Part shown: positions 27,750-36,934 of the stretch, piece after piece
Position numbering within the stretch: the stretch's first letter is position 1
Layout: each line of letters opens with the position of its first letter
From: Armatimonadota bacterium
Lineage (GTDB): Bacteria > Armatimonadota > Zipacnadia > Zipacnadales > JABUFB01
Length of the DNA: 64,000 bases
Direction of reading: 5' to 3'
Assembly: GCA_013314775.1 (NCBI GenBank)
Contig: JABUFB010000001.1
Location: 124,001 to 188,000, forward strand
Notes under the pieces: generated by a model
Database searches by the model: none
What the model saw: only the letters and a program-made list of their open reading frames with translations
Told to the model about the DNA's origin: nothing
Program-made: the position numbers and the translations under genes

Positions 27750-27771
27750 CGCCGACCGGGACGGTCGGCCT
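27750..27771. repeat. Palindrome shared with 18.57 kb
   Basis: Same 22 nt as 18572-18593, containing GCCGACCGGGACGGTCGGC, in the divergent gap between the epimerase and sialidase-like genes. Confidence 0.75.
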
Positions 27772-27960
27772 ACGCGCCGGAAACAGATTTGCTCGACTGC
27801 GTCTGTTTTGTCTTCCACGCGACGGAGGGGATTCCTTCGCCCGCGGGGAAACGTACCCGCCGGCCCGGGCGTTTGTCATAGGGGACGGCATGCGGCGATG
27901 ACCTCATGGCTCTGCCCCGCAGCCTGATGCAACCGGGGGCATTGAATTGGGGGTTTGCCG

Positions 27961-29031
27961 ATGCGTGATTGCCTCGTCACTTGTCTGATACTCATCTGTG
28001 CAGGGTGCGCCATGACTGATGAAGGAATCATCGAGAGCATCATTGCGCCCGGCACCGCGCAGAATAAGCGAAACACAGAGGGCGACATCATCGTGCTCAA
28101 GGACGGGACCCTGCTGTGTGCGTGGTCCGACTTCTATGGCGGCGCCGGGGATGACGCGGGGGCGAGGATCTCGGCGGTCAAGTCCATCGACGGCGGGAAG
28201 ACCTGGAGCGAGCGGTTCACGCTGCAGGAGAACGTAGGCAAGCAGAATGTAATGTCCGTGAGCTTCCTGCGCAGCAAGTCGGGAGACATCCTGTTCTTCT
28301 TCCTGCAGAAGAACTCCGCCAGCGATCTGGACATATATGTGCGGCGGTCCAGTGATGAAGGGGAGACGTGGAGTGACGCGGTTCTGGTGAACGCCGCCCC
28401 GGGCTACTATGTGATGAACAATGCCCGGGTGATCCAGCTGAGCACGGGGCGAATCCTGTGCCCGACGTCCTTCACGGAAGAGGTCTGGACCAGCCAGCCC
28501 TTCCGCACCGTCGTGTACTTCTCGGACGATGACGGGCATACCTGGCAGCGGGGTCAGGGGATCGTGGAGTGTCCGAAGCGCGGCGCCATGGAACCCGGGC
28601 TCGTCGAACTCAATGACGGCAGGGTCTTGCAGATCATTCGGACCCAGATGGGGATGATCTGGTATTGTACATCGGGCGATGGCGGGAATACCTGGACGGC
28701 TGCGGAACCCTGGACCGTCGCTGCGCCCGAAGCCCCGAGCACTCTCGTGCGCATGCCCGACAATGGGGATTTCCTTCTCATCTACAACCCCGAGGTGGAC
28801 CTCAAAGCGGGGCACTCGGGGCCACGGACGCCACTGGTGGCGGCGATCTCCAGCGATGAGGGCAGGACGTGGTCTGAGCCGAAGGAGATCGAGAGTAACC
28901 GGTCGGCGACGTACGCCTACACCAGCGTCACCTTCCATGAGGGCCGGGCGCTGTTGACGTACTACGTGGCCGCGGGGCCAACCTTGTCGCTGAAGTTCAA
29001 GAGCATCCCGCTGGAGTGGTTCCGAAACTGA
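27961..29031 (+). CDS. Sialidase-like (BNR/Asp-box) exported protein
   Basis: A six-bladed beta-propeller of the exo-alpha-sialidase (BNR_2) type. Five Asp-boxes are visible: SIDGGKTWS, SSDEGETWS, SDDDGHTWQ, SGDGGNTWT and SSDEGRTWS. The N-terminus is a short hydrophobic export signal ending in ICAGC, which resembles a lipobox with an atypical Cys at -3; lipoprotein anchoring is possible. ATG at 27961 follows GGGGG; 356 residues. Many such proteins in environmental bacteria act on glycans other than sialic acid, and I could not place the catalytic Arg triad and Tyr/Glu pair with confidence. Presence in the same region as CMP-nonulosonate genes is notable. Confidence 0.85.
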   Translation: MRDCLVTCLILICAGCAMTDEGIIESIIAPGTAQNKRNTEGDIIVLKDGTLLCAWSDFYGGAGDDAGARISAVKSIDGGKTWSERFTLQENVGKQNVMSVSFLRSKSGDILFFFLQKNSASDLDIYVRRSSDEGETWSDAVLVNAAPGYYVMNNARVIQLSTGRILCPTSFTEEVWTSQPFRTVVYFSDDDGHTWQRGQGIVECPKRGAMEPGLVELNDGRVLQIIRTQMGMIWYCTSGDGGNTWTAAEPWTVAAPEAPSTLVRMPDNGDFLLIYNPEVDLKAGHSGPRTPLVAAISSDEGRTWSEPKEIESNRSATYAYTSVTFHEGRALLTYYVAAGPTLSLKFKSIPLEWFRN

Positions 29032-29112
29032 CGACGGCCGGGAAACGCGTAATGCGAGACCGGGCGAGTTGACCCACCAAAACAGCAGCACAACAGACGG
29101 GAGACGAGAGCG

Positions 29113-30036
29113 TTGCCGAGCTTCACCGAGCAGTTCAAGCAGTACGCCCGCAGTCGTGGCGCGGACCTCGTGGGCATCGCGCCCATGGATCGGTTCGAGG
29201 GCGTCGCGCCGCAGAATGACCCGCGCAACATCTTCCCGGACGCCAACGCGGTCGTGGTCATCGGCCGGCGCATCACCCGGGGCACTCTGCGGGGCTGGGA
29301 GGAGGGCACGAACCGGGACATCTACGAGATGTTCGGCTACAGTTGGCTGGACAAGCAGTTCGCGGCCCTCACGACTTTCGAGTGCACCGAGTGGCTGGAG
29401 GACAAAGGCTGGGAGGCAACACCGATCATGTGCTACCCGCCGGAGATGCCGCCCCAGGGCATTCCGGTGCGCAAGGGCCAGCCGGGCCCCAATGTGAACA
29501 TCGACATGGACTACGCCGCGGTGGCCGCCGGGCTGGGTGAGATCGGTTTCCACGGGGTCTTCTTGAGCCCTCGGTTCGGCCCGAGGCAGCGCTTCCAGGC
29601 GATCATCACGGATGCGCCGCTGGACCCGGACCCACTGTGCGAGCGCCAGGTCTGCGGCATGTGCACGCTCTGCGTTCATGCCTGCCCATTGGGCGCGATT
29701 GATGGGGACAATACCCGAGAGATCAACGTCGCCGGAAAGAAGATGACGGTGGCGGCGGTAGACTACGAGAAGTGCAAGCGCTGCCAGAATGGGGCGCGGG
29801 CCAACATCTACCACCCCAGCGGCAAGCCTGACCGCATCGCGGCCCTGTGTGTACGCACCTGCGTGGATATGCTGGAGCGCGGGGAGAAGATCGACGACAC
29901 CTTCCGCCTGCCCTTCCGTCAGCGCGAGGCGTGGGCGAAGGACGAGGTTGGCGGCAATGTGAGCCCCGAATCGCTGCCCTTCGGCGGCGGCTGTGCGGAC
30001 CCCGAGGGTTTCCGCAAGCGGGACGGGGAGGCGTGA
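29113..30036 (+). CDS. QueG/RdhA-like iron-sulfur protein, paralogue 1
   Basis: A 307-residue cytoplasmic redox protein starting with TTG after GGGAG. The N-terminal region (FKQYARSRGADLVGIAPMDRFEG, then AVVVIGRRITRGTL) resembles the fold seen in epoxyqueuosine reductases and reductive-dehalogenase cores, where cobalamin can bind. A ferredoxin-like cluster site follows (CGMCTLCVHACPLGAI, C-x2-C-x2-C-x3-CP), then a second cysteine set (CKRCQNG ... CVRTCVDML). The substrate is unknown. It is not a standard QueG because the QueG-specific C-terminal HEAT-like part is missing. It is followed after 7 nt by a paralogue, and cobalamin genes elsewhere in the window make B12 dependence worth testing. 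Confidence 0.75.
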   Translation: MPSFTEQFKQYARSRGADLVGIAPMDRFEGVAPQNDPRNIFPDANAVVVIGRRITRGTLRGWEEGTNRDIYEMFGYSWLDKQFAALTTFECTEWLEDKGWEATPIMCYPPEMPPQGIPVRKGQPGPNVNIDMDYAAVAAGLGEIGFHGVFLSPRFGPRQRFQAIITDAPLDPDPLCERQVCGMCTLCVHACPLGAIDGDNTREINVAGKKMTVAAVDYEKCKRCQNGARANIYHPSGKPDRIAALCVRTCVDMLERGEKIDDTFRLPFRQREAWAKDEVGGNVSPESLPFGGGCADPEGFRKRDGEA

Positions 30037-30043
30037 GGCGACT

Positions 30044-31096
30044 ATGGCTGAACTGACCGCTGCAATGGTGAAGGAGTACGCGCTCAGCACCGGGCTGGAT
30101 CTGGTGGGCATCGCGAACATCGAGCGCTTCGAGGGTGCGCCGGAGCGCATGCACCCGGCGGAGATCTTCCCCGAATGCCGGTCGGTGATTATCACCGGGC
30201 GGCGCATTCCGCGCGGGACCTACCGCGGCATTGAAGAGGGCACGCACTGGTCGAACTATACGTTCTACGCGTACAACCGGCTGAACACCTGGTTTCGACC
30301 CAAAGGGACTTACGAGACGGCCTGCTACATTGAGGACTTCGGGTGGGAAGCCGTCCCGTGCTATCCTGGTGTCCCCGAAGCCCAGCCCCAGCGGGAGCCT
30401 TTGAGACCGGGAGCCGTTGCGCCCGACGTGCAGATGGCAATCCGTATCGCCGGCTGCGCAGCGGGAGTGGGGGAGATGGGCTGGTCGAAGGTGTTTCTCA
30501 CCAGGAAGTTCGGGCCCCGCCAGCGCCTGGGGATGATCCTCACCGACGCCGAGCTCGAGCCCGACCCGCTGATTCCCGAGGACCAGCGGGTCTGCGACCG
30601 GTGCATGTCCTGCGTGCCCGACTGTCCGGGGCACTGCATCCCGCATATTCGCGACAATGACACCGTCAGCATCGAAATCGAGGGCGTGAAGTTCGAGTGG
30701 GCCAACGTGGACATGGGCAAGTGTACTCTCACCCACCACGGGCTGAACAAGGAGGCTTCTCCCTTCCTGAGCAAAGACGCGCCCGGATTGCGGCTCAACG
30801 TGGCGGAGCAGGAGATGACGGAGGAAGAGGCCTACAAGTTCACGTACACGATTGCGGGCGCGAACTGGCGGCCCACCGAGGAGTTCCCCACAGGACGGGT
30901 TGTGGACTACTATAAGACAATGCTGGAGACCACCGGGTATTTTGCGGTGTGCGGCGCGCGAGGCTGCATTCGCGCGTGCATGATGCACCTGGAGAAAACC
31001 GGGCGCATTGAGCAGCAGTTCGAGAATGAGTTCCGCCGCCGCCCGAAGTGGGAGATCAGCTGGCAGGGTGAGGCGAAGGGTCTCGAAGAAGAGTAG
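30044..31096 (+). CDS. QueG/RdhA-like iron-sulfur protein, paralogue 2
   Basis: A 350-residue paralogue of the upstream gene: both share YA.S.G.DLVGIA, a later V.I.GRRI.RGT.RG.EEGT segment, GFGPRQR-type and I.TDA.L.PDPL blocks. The cluster motif is VCDRCMSCVPDCPGHCI (C-x2-C-x2-C-x3-C), followed by further Cys (GKCTLTHHG; CGARGCIRACMMHLE). ATG at 30044 comes 7 nt after the previous stop, so the pair is translated together and may form a heterodimer. It is longer at the C-terminus than paralogue 1. The reaction is unknown; reductive chemistry on a small organic substrate is a reasonable guess, since a hydroxyacid dehydrogenase gene follows 64 nt later. Confidence 0.72.
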   Translation: MAELTAAMVKEYALSTGLDLVGIANIERFEGAPERMHPAEIFPECRSVIITGRRIPRGTYRGIEEGTHWSNYTFYAYNRLNTWFRPKGTYETACYIEDFGWEAVPCYPGVPEAQPQREPLRPGAVAPDVQMAIRIAGCAAGVGEMGWSKVFLTRKFGPRQRLGMILTDAELEPDPLIPEDQRVCDRCMSCVPDCPGHCIPHIRDNDTVSIEIEGVKFEWANVDMGKCTLTHHGLNKEASPFLSKDAPGLRLNVAEQEMTEEEAYKFTYTIAGANWRPTEEFPTGRVVDYYKTMLETTGYFAVCGARGCIRACMMHLEKTGRIEQQFENEFRRRPKWEISWQGEAKGLEEE

Positions 31097-31160
31097 CCCA
31101 GGGTCGAGTTCGGCAGGCGATGGAAAAACACGGCCCACCGCGGCCACAGGAGCGAGCCAA

Positions 31161-32204
31161 ATGTCAAAGCTGAAGGTTTGGTATATCCAGACTGAGGCCC
31201 ACACCGAGCGGGTCTTCCAGCCCGAGCATTACCAGGCAATGCTGGACGAGTTCGACGTCACGGTGAACACCACCGGCAGGAATCTTACCACCGACGAAAT
31301 CGCGGCGGGCATCGCCGGGTATGATGCGATTGTCACCGGCTGGGGTGCGCCGCCCTTGACCGACCCAGTGTTCGAAAATGCCGACCGGCTCAAGCTCATA
31401 GCCCATTCCGCCGGATCCATCAAAGCACTGGTGTCGCGGGAAGTCATTGATAAGTACCTGGTCCCCCGGGGCATCGTGCTCTTCAGTGCAAACGTAGCCA
31501 TCGCCTACAATGTGGCTGAGTCCACCGTGGGCATGCTGCTCATGACCTGCCACCGCTGGCCCGATTTCAACGCATACTTCAAGCGGACCGGTATGTGGAA
31601 GGATCCTTCAGTGCGCTGGAATGCCCGGTTCCTGAAAGGCAGCACCGTGGGCATCGTGGCCGCGAGCAAAGTGGGTCGCGAGGTGATCAAGCTCCTTAGC
31701 GTCTGGCCGCTGAAAATGATCGTCCACGACCCATACCTCTCCGACGAAGAAGCAGCGGAAATGGGTGTGGAGAAGGTCGGGCTGAATGAGCTGTTCGAGC
31801 GTTCCGACCATGTGACCATCCACCTGCCCAGCATCGAGTCCACGAACAACATGATCGGCAAGGAGCAGTTCGACCTGATGAAGCCGGGAGCCACGCTTGT
31901 GAACACGTCGCGCGGGTCGTGCATCGATCACGACGCGCTCATTGAGAAGTGCAAGGCGGGCCTGGCCGACCCGGACAATCAGGGCATATTCGTGTGCCTG
32001 GACGTGACCACACCCGAGCCGCTGCCCAGGTACAGCGAGTTCCGGCTGCTGGACAACGTATATATCGCTCCCCACGTTTCAGGGGCGGGGTTCTACGGGT
32101 ACTTCAAGATAGGTGAGCAAACGCTGGATGCTCTGCGCGCGTATTCTGCCGGGGAACCTGTCGTGGGCGCAGTGGATTATGACAGGTACGAGATTCTTGC
32201 TTGA
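31161..32204 (+). CDS. D-2-hydroxyacid dehydrogenase family protein
   Basis: Related to D-3-phosphoglycerate and D-lactate type dehydrogenases; 347 residues with AGGAG upstream of ATG 31161. The catalytic Arg (NTSRGSCIDHDAL), Glu (LDVTTPEPLP) and His (APHVSGAG) are all present, so the family call is sound. The NAD-binding turn, normally GxGxxG in VGIxGxGxIG, reads VGIVAASKVGR, with the first two glycines replaced by Ala and Ser. This may change cofactor preference or impair binding. It lies downstream of the Fe-S paralogue pair, and its stop overlaps a possible TTG start of the GT2 gene. The substrate is unknown. Confidence 0.88.
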   Translation: MSKLKVWYIQTEAHTERVFQPEHYQAMLDEFDVTVNTTGRNLTTDEIAAGIAGYDAIVTGWGAPPLTDPVFENADRLKLIAHSAGSIKALVSREVIDKYLVPRGIVLFSANVAIAYNVAESTVGMLLMTCHRWPDFNAYFKRTGMWKDPSVRWNARFLKGSTVGIVAASKVGREVIKLLSVWPLKMIVHDPYLSDEEAAEMGVEKVGLNELFERSDHVTIHLPSIESTNNMIGKEQFDLMKPGATLVNTSRGSCIDHDALIEKCKAGLADPDNQGIFVCLDVTTPEPLPRYSEFRLLDNVYIAPHVSGAGFYGYFKIGEQTLDALRAYSAGEPVVGAVDYDRYEILA

Positions 32205-32263
32205 AAACGCGACGGGCGGGAGTGACGGTGGTGCCTCCCGCCCGCACCAGACTACCCGGGAGC

Positions 32264-33055
32264 ATGCGAGTGGACGAAAGCTCGAGCATCCGAAGCCTGA
32301 CAATCATCATTCCCGCCTACAACGAAGCCAGGCGCATCGGACCGTCGCTGGATAGGATCGTCCAGTACGCTTCAGGAAGCGAACTGTCGGTGGACCTGCT
32401 GGTTGTGGACGACGGCAGCACTGACGGGACGGCCGATGTGGTGCACGAGACTGTAGCCGGCCGCATGCCTGTGAAGGTTGTCACGAACAACCCCAACCGG
32501 GGCAAGGGGTTCTCGGTGCGGCGAGGATTGATGGAGGCCGGCGGCGACTGCGTCCTGTTCAGCGACGCCGATCTGTCCACACCCATCGAGGAGGCCGATC
32601 ACTTGCTGGCGGCGATCCGGGAAGGTGCGGACGTAGCGATCGGGTCGCGGTCCATGAAAGGGTCGCACATTTCGGTACACCAGCCTTGGTGGCGGGAAAA
32701 GGCGGGGAAACTGTTCGGACTGATGGTGCGCCTGCTGGTGCTGCCGGGGATTCAGGACAGCCAGTGCGGTTTCAAATGCTTCCGGGCCGAAGCGGCGCGG
32801 CGCATTGCTCCCCTGCTCACTCTGGACGGGTGGGCTTTCGACGTGGAACTTCTTCTGGTGGCGCGCCGCCTGGGCTACAGGATCGCGCAGGTCCCGGTGG
32901 AGTGGCGGAATGATCCCAACACCAAGGTTCGCATGCTTACCGACGGCCCACGAATGCTGGTGGATATGCTGCGTGCGCGTTGGCGTGTAAGCCGACTGCC
33001 TCTTGAAACAACCTCCAGTCACCGCGTAGCGCAGCCAACGTCGAGAGAACCCTGA
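32264..33055 (+). CDS. Family 2 glycosyltransferase, dolichyl-phosphate glucosyltransferase-like
   Basis: A GT-A fold transferase of 263 residues that moves a sugar from a nucleotide donor to a polyprenyl phosphate or glycan. Motifs are LTIIIPAYNEARRI, LLVVDDGSTDGTADV, NRGKGFSVRRGL and FSDADLSTPIEE (DxD-like), plus DSQCGFKCFRAEAARR typical of the ALG5/DPM subgroup. The GWAFDVELLLVARRLG segment is also typical. The start is uncertain: ATG 32264 is only 1 nt from GGGAG, GTG 32270 is at 7 nt, and TTG 32201 overlaps the upstream stop. No C-terminal membrane helices are visible. Likely involved in surface glycan assembly. Confidence 0.9.
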   Translation: MRVDESSSIRSLTIIIPAYNEARRIGPSLDRIVQYASGSELSVDLLVVDDGSTDGTADVVHETVAGRMPVKVVTNNPNRGKGFSVRRGLMEAGGDCVLFSDADLSTPIEEADHLLAAIREGADVAIGSRSMKGSHISVHQPWWREKAGKLFGLMVRLLVLPGIQDSQCGFKCFRAEAARRIAPLLTLDGWAFDVELLLVARRLGYRIAQVPVEWRNDPNTKVRMLTDGPRMLVDMLRARWRVSRLPLETTSSHRVAQPTSREP

Positions 33056-33221
33056 CTGCAGCGCTTTCAACAGGCGTGGTATGGTCCTTGCAGGGAACGG
33101 CGAACGCGGCAGGGACGTTCCGCGCCGGTAACGAAGTAGTGCCTGGTGGAATGCCGCGCCCTGGCGTGACCATGGCGCTGCGTGGGCTGCCGTCGCATAC
33201 AGCAGCGAGGAAGGACTTGCC

Positions 33222-34247
33222 ATGTCAGAGCTTCGTCTGGACCCGATCCTCAACCGGTGGGTCATCGTCGCTCCCGCGCGAGGCATGCGGCCCCAGGGGT
33301 TCGACCCTGATCCCCAGGATGCCGAGCGTCCCAGCGCCTGCCCGATGTGCGAGGGCAACGAGCGCATGACCCCCAATGAGATATTCGCCGTGCGCGACCG
33401 TGGAGAGCCTGACAAGCCGGGCTGGTACGTGCGCGTGGTCCCCAACAAGTTCCCCGCGCTGCGGGTGGAGGGCAATCTGGAGCCCCGGCGAGACGGGCTC
33501 TTCGAGCGCATGGACGGGGTCGGCGCTCACGAGATTGTGATCGAAACCCCGGACCACACCCAGGACCTTGCCTTCATGCCCCAGGAGCAGATTATCCGGG
33601 TCATCACCGCCCAGTGCCAGCGTGTGGAGGATCTGCAGCGGGATGCACGCTTTCGCCAGGTGATCGTCTTCCGAAATCACCGCAAGGCGGCGGGGGCAAC
33701 CCTCGGACACCCCCACTCGCAGGTCATGGCGGTGCCGATCATCCCAAGGTGCATCCAGGACCAGCTTGCATCGGCGGCCCGCCATGAAGAGCGGAACGGG
33801 ACGTGCCTGTTCTGCGATGTACTCGCGCAGGAACTGTCGGCAGGAGAGCGGATAGTCCTCGAGAGCGACGGGTTCGTGGCCTTCGTGCCCTACGCTTCAA
33901 TGCACCCATATACCACGGTGATCTACCCGCGGTCCCACGGGCACCAGTTCCCGGGCATGTCCGCCCAGGAGCGTGCAGACCTGGCGGACGTGCTGCGCCG
34001 CGTGCTCCTGGCGTACCGCGCAGCGCTGTTTGACGCCCCCTACAATCTGATCTACCACACCGCGCCTAACTCGCTCGTTTGTGGATTGGAGCCGGATTGC
34101 GAGAACCTGGAGACCCGATATCACTGGCATGTTGAGATCATCCCGCGGGTCGGCCAGGTAGCGGGGTTTGAGCGCGGAACCGGGCTTTACATCAACCCTG
34201 TGGCGCCCGAGAGTGCGGCGAAGGAACTCCAGCAGGCCGTTGGCTAG
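33222..34247 (+). CDS. galT: Galactose-1-phosphate uridylyltransferase
   Basis: Swaps UMP between UDP-glucose and galactose-1-phosphate (Leloir pathway); some relatives are ADP-glucose phosphorylases. The 341 residues contain zinc-type Cys40/Cys43 (ACPMCEGN), a second CLFCDVL pair, the nucleophile region GATLGHPHSQV with His165, and the C-terminal HWHVEIIPR. It is the first gene of a run leading to sensor kinase, regulator, glgC and glgA. Given that company, an ADP-glucose or glucose-1-phosphate role connected with glycogen is possible instead of, or besides, galactose use. ATG follows AAGGA. Confidence 0.93.
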   Translation: MSELRLDPILNRWVIVAPARGMRPQGFDPDPQDAERPSACPMCEGNERMTPNEIFAVRDRGEPDKPGWYVRVVPNKFPALRVEGNLEPRRDGLFERMDGVGAHEIVIETPDHTQDLAFMPQEQIIRVITAQCQRVEDLQRDARFRQVIVFRNHRKAAGATLGHPHSQVMAVPIIPRCIQDQLASAARHEERNGTCLFCDVLAQELSAGERIVLESDGFVAFVPYASMHPYTTVIYPRSHGHQFPGMSAQERADLADVLRRVLLAYRAALFDAPYNLIYHTAPNSLVCGLEPDCENLETRYHWHVEIIPRVGQVAGFERGTGLYINPVAPESAAKELQQAVG

Positions 34248-34300
34248 TACGGAGACTGAGAACGTCCTTCCGGGGCGGCTTTGGCATCGAGGCAGAGCAG

Positions 34301-36934
34301 ATGGCAGCAACGCAGAGCACACAGCGCGAGCAGCAGGAGCGCCTGGCGCAGCTTCTAGAGACCCACGGCGAGGCCATCACAGCGCGCTGGGAGGAACATG
34401 GTGCAGTGGGGCTGCCGATCACGCCGGGGCTCGAAGAGGCGTCCGATCCCGGTGTGCGGCCTTTCTGCGCGGTGCTCAGGGCGTTGATCTACCGGCTGCG
34501 AGCAAGCCGTTCGGAGCGCGTGCAGTACTTGAACACTCTGCTTTCCCGGTGGCACGCGAACGGCATCGTGGGGGCGGCGGCGGACCCATATTTCGACTGG
34601 TTGCGTGACGCGCTGCACGAAGTGCTCACCGACCTGGGGCTGGCCGACAGCGAGGGGGACGCAGCCGGCATTCTGTTCCAGGAACTGGTCGCCCTCCGGG
34701 TTGAAATCAGCAATCTGGAAAGTGCCGTGCTCCATGCACAGCGCGCGGAACTCCAGATGCACCTCGACGCCCTTCTGGAGCGGGTTCCGGAACCGGTCTT
34801 CCTCGTGGAGCCCGGCGACGGGCTGATCCGGGCCGCAAACGAGACGGCAGCCGAGCTCACGGGCTATTCCGAGGCGCGCTTGAGGGGGCTGACGCTCAGC
34901 GATCTTTTCCCCGAACTGCGCGACGAGTCCCTGCGTGCGGTGATGGCGGAGGCCACAGACAATGGACATGCATCCCGTCGAGACCTGGAAATGCATGGGG
35001 GCGACGGTGCCAAACTGCGCGTGAACCTGGACCTGACCCTCATGCGGTCCGGCTCGCGCCCTCTGGCCATGGCATTGCTGGACAATCCGGAGAGCGCCGA
35101 GGCCGGTCGGGCGGCCCTGCGCAACCTGACCCGGGATCTGAGAGCCGAAGTCGATGTACGCCTGGCCCAGATCGACCGGCTCCGCGCGTTCTTCGAGAAC
35201 GTCATCTCGGCTCTGCCCATCCGGATTCTGGTGCTTGATTCGGAACTCCGGATAATCCACGCGAACCGGGCCTACTATGCCGAGCGGGGCCTGAGCAAGG
35301 AGCAGGTTGTCGGCAAGCGCATCGACGAGGTCATGTCCGAGCATACGCTGCAGAAGGCCGGGCTGCAAGCAGCGCTCCTGTCGGTGCTGGAAACAGGACA
35401 TCCCGTTCGCTGGTCGGGGCACCGGTCGGCCAGCACGCATCGGGACCGGGTCGTCAACATCCGCGTGGACCCGTGCCAGGGCCCCGACGGCGACCGCACC
35501 ATCCTCCTGACACTGGAGGACATCACCGAGCGTCAGCGGCAGCTGTATGAACGGGCGATTCTCCAGCAGATATCCCACGCCTTGCTGGGGCAGCTCGAGT
35601 TACCCAGACTACTGCACGCGATCCTCACAGGTATGACTGCGGGGGGGGCGGTGGGCCTGGGGTTCAACCGGGCATTCCTGCTGCTGGTGGACGAGGAGGA
35701 AGGGGTGCTGCAGGGGCAGATGGGAGTCGGGCCGGAGAACCTGGAGCAGGCGATTCAGATCTGGAACGAGATCTCGGACGACCACCACACTCTCCAGGAT
35801 TTTCTCGCGGAATACGATCGCGCACCATCGCCCGGTGAGGAGCCCCTGCGAGAACTGGTGAGCCAGCTTCGCTTCCCGCTGGATGAACTGGATAAATTGC
35901 CGATGGCCGCCATCGTCGCGCACCAGGCCGTACACGTGCTGGCCGCCGAGGTGGACGAACGGGTGCCCCAGAAAATGCGGGACCTCCTCGGGACCAGTGA
36001 GTTCGTCGTGGCGCCTCTGGTGGCGCGGGATAAAGTGATCGGCGCCGCCATCGCCGACAACAAGTTCACGGACCAGCCCATCAGTCAGGCGTCGGTGCAG
36101 CTATTGACGGCGCTTGCGGATCAGGCTGCACTGGCCATTGACAGCGCCCGAACGTACCAGAGGGCGCGCGAGGATGCCCAGCGGCTGGATGAGGCGCTTA
36201 CTGAGCTCAAAGCAGCCCAGGCGCAGCGTCTGCAGAGCGCGAAGCTGGCGGCCATCGGAGAGGTCACGGCAATTGTCGCCCACGAGATCCGCAGCCCGTT
36301 GTCCACCATCGGAGGCTTCGCGAGGAGCATCGCCCGGCAACCGGACCGCGTGGACCGCAATGCACGCAATGCCCAGATCATCGTGGAAGAGGTGGAGCGA
36401 CTCGAGCGGATCCTCGGGGACCTGCTTGACTTCAGCAAGCCCTCGGAACCCGAGTTGAGCATGATCCAGCTTGGGCCGATCCTGGAGAGCGTTGCCGAAA
36501 GCCTCCGGTACGACTCGCGGGCCGAGGACGTGGAGGTTCGGCTGGACCTGCCAGAGAATGCCCCCGACGTGCTGGCGGACCCCAAGCAGGTGCGACAGAT
36601 TCTCCAGAATCTGGTGAATAACGCACTGGAGGCAATGCGGCAGTCCGGAACCCTCACCCTCGGGTTGGTGGAGCGCAACGGCGCGGTGGAGATGTATGTC
36701 CAGGACACCGGAGAGGGCATACCCGCCGAGCGTCTGGAGCAGATCTTCGACACCTTCTACACGAGCAAACCCACGGGGACGGGCCTGGGTCTGGCGCTAT
36801 GCAAGAAGCTTGTGGCTCAGCACGGGGGAGAGTTGTTGGTGGAGAGCGAAGAGGGACGTGGGGCGCGGTTTACGGTCTCATTCCCGCCCCCGACCGAGAT
36901 GGAACGCATCCTGGGGCCCGAAGACGAGATATGA
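34301..36934 (+). CDS. Soluble PAS-PAS-GAF sensor histidine kinase
   Basis: An 877-residue cytoplasmic two-component kinase with no membrane segment. Order of domains: helical N-terminal region (1-150) of an RsbR-like look, PAS (about 155-260, LLERVPEPVFLVEPGDGLI), PAS (about 300-405, ISALPIRILVLDSELRIIHAN ending LTLEDITER), GAF-like region (about 415-620), HisKA with phospho-acceptor His661 in IVAHEIRSPLSTIGGF, and HATPase with NLVNNALEAM, DTGEGIPAE and GTGLGLAL. The ligand is unknown; absence of membrane helices implies sensing an internal signal. It sits between galT and glgC, with a receiver-only protein next, so it probably reports energy or carbon status to glycogen synthesis. Confidence 0.95.
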   Translation: MAATQSTQREQQERLAQLLETHGEAITARWEEHGAVGLPITPGLEEASDPGVRPFCAVLRALIYRLRASRSERVQYLNTLLSRWHANGIVGAAADPYFDWLRDALHEVLTDLGLADSEGDAAGILFQELVALRVEISNLESAVLHAQRAELQMHLDALLERVPEPVFLVEPGDGLIRAANETAAELTGYSEARLRGLTLSDLFPELRDESLRAVMAEATDNGHASRRDLEMHGGDGAKLRVNLDLTLMRSGSRPLAMALLDNPESAEAGRAALRNLTRDLRAEVDVRLAQIDRLRAFFENVISALPIRILVLDSELRIIHANRAYYAERGLSKEQVVGKRIDEVMSEHTLQKAGLQAALLSVLETGHPVRWSGHRSASTHRDRVVNIRVDPCQGPDGDRTILLTLEDITERQRQLYERAILQQISHALLGQLELPRLLHAILTGMTAGGAVGLGFNRAFLLLVDEEEGVLQGQMGVGPENLEQAIQIWNEISDDHHTLQDFLAEYDRAPSPGEEPLRELVSQLRFPLDELDKLPMAAIVAHQAVHVLAAEVDERVPQKMRDLLGTSEFVVAPLVARDKVIGAAIADNKFTDQPISQASVQLLTALADQAALAIDSARTYQRAREDAQRLDEALTELKAAQAQRLQSAKLAAIGEVTAIVAHEIRSPLSTIGGFARSIARQPDRVDRNARNAQIIVEEVERLERILGDLLDFSKPSEPELSMIQLGPILESVAESLRYDSRAEDVEVRLDLPENAPDVLADPKQVRQILQNLVNNALEAMRQSGTLTLGLVERNGAVEMYVQDTGEGIPAERLEQIFDTFYTSKPTGTGLGLALCKKLVAQHGGELLVESEEGRGARFTVSFPPPTEMERILGPEDEI

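Noticed and set aside
27904-30207. 767-codon minus-strand open frame
   Set aside because: Antisense to the sialidase-like and first Fe-S gene, both of which have clear motifs.
33057-33085. Promoter for galT with -10 TATGGT at 33080
   Set aside because: No acceptable -35 at 16-18 nt; left unassigned.
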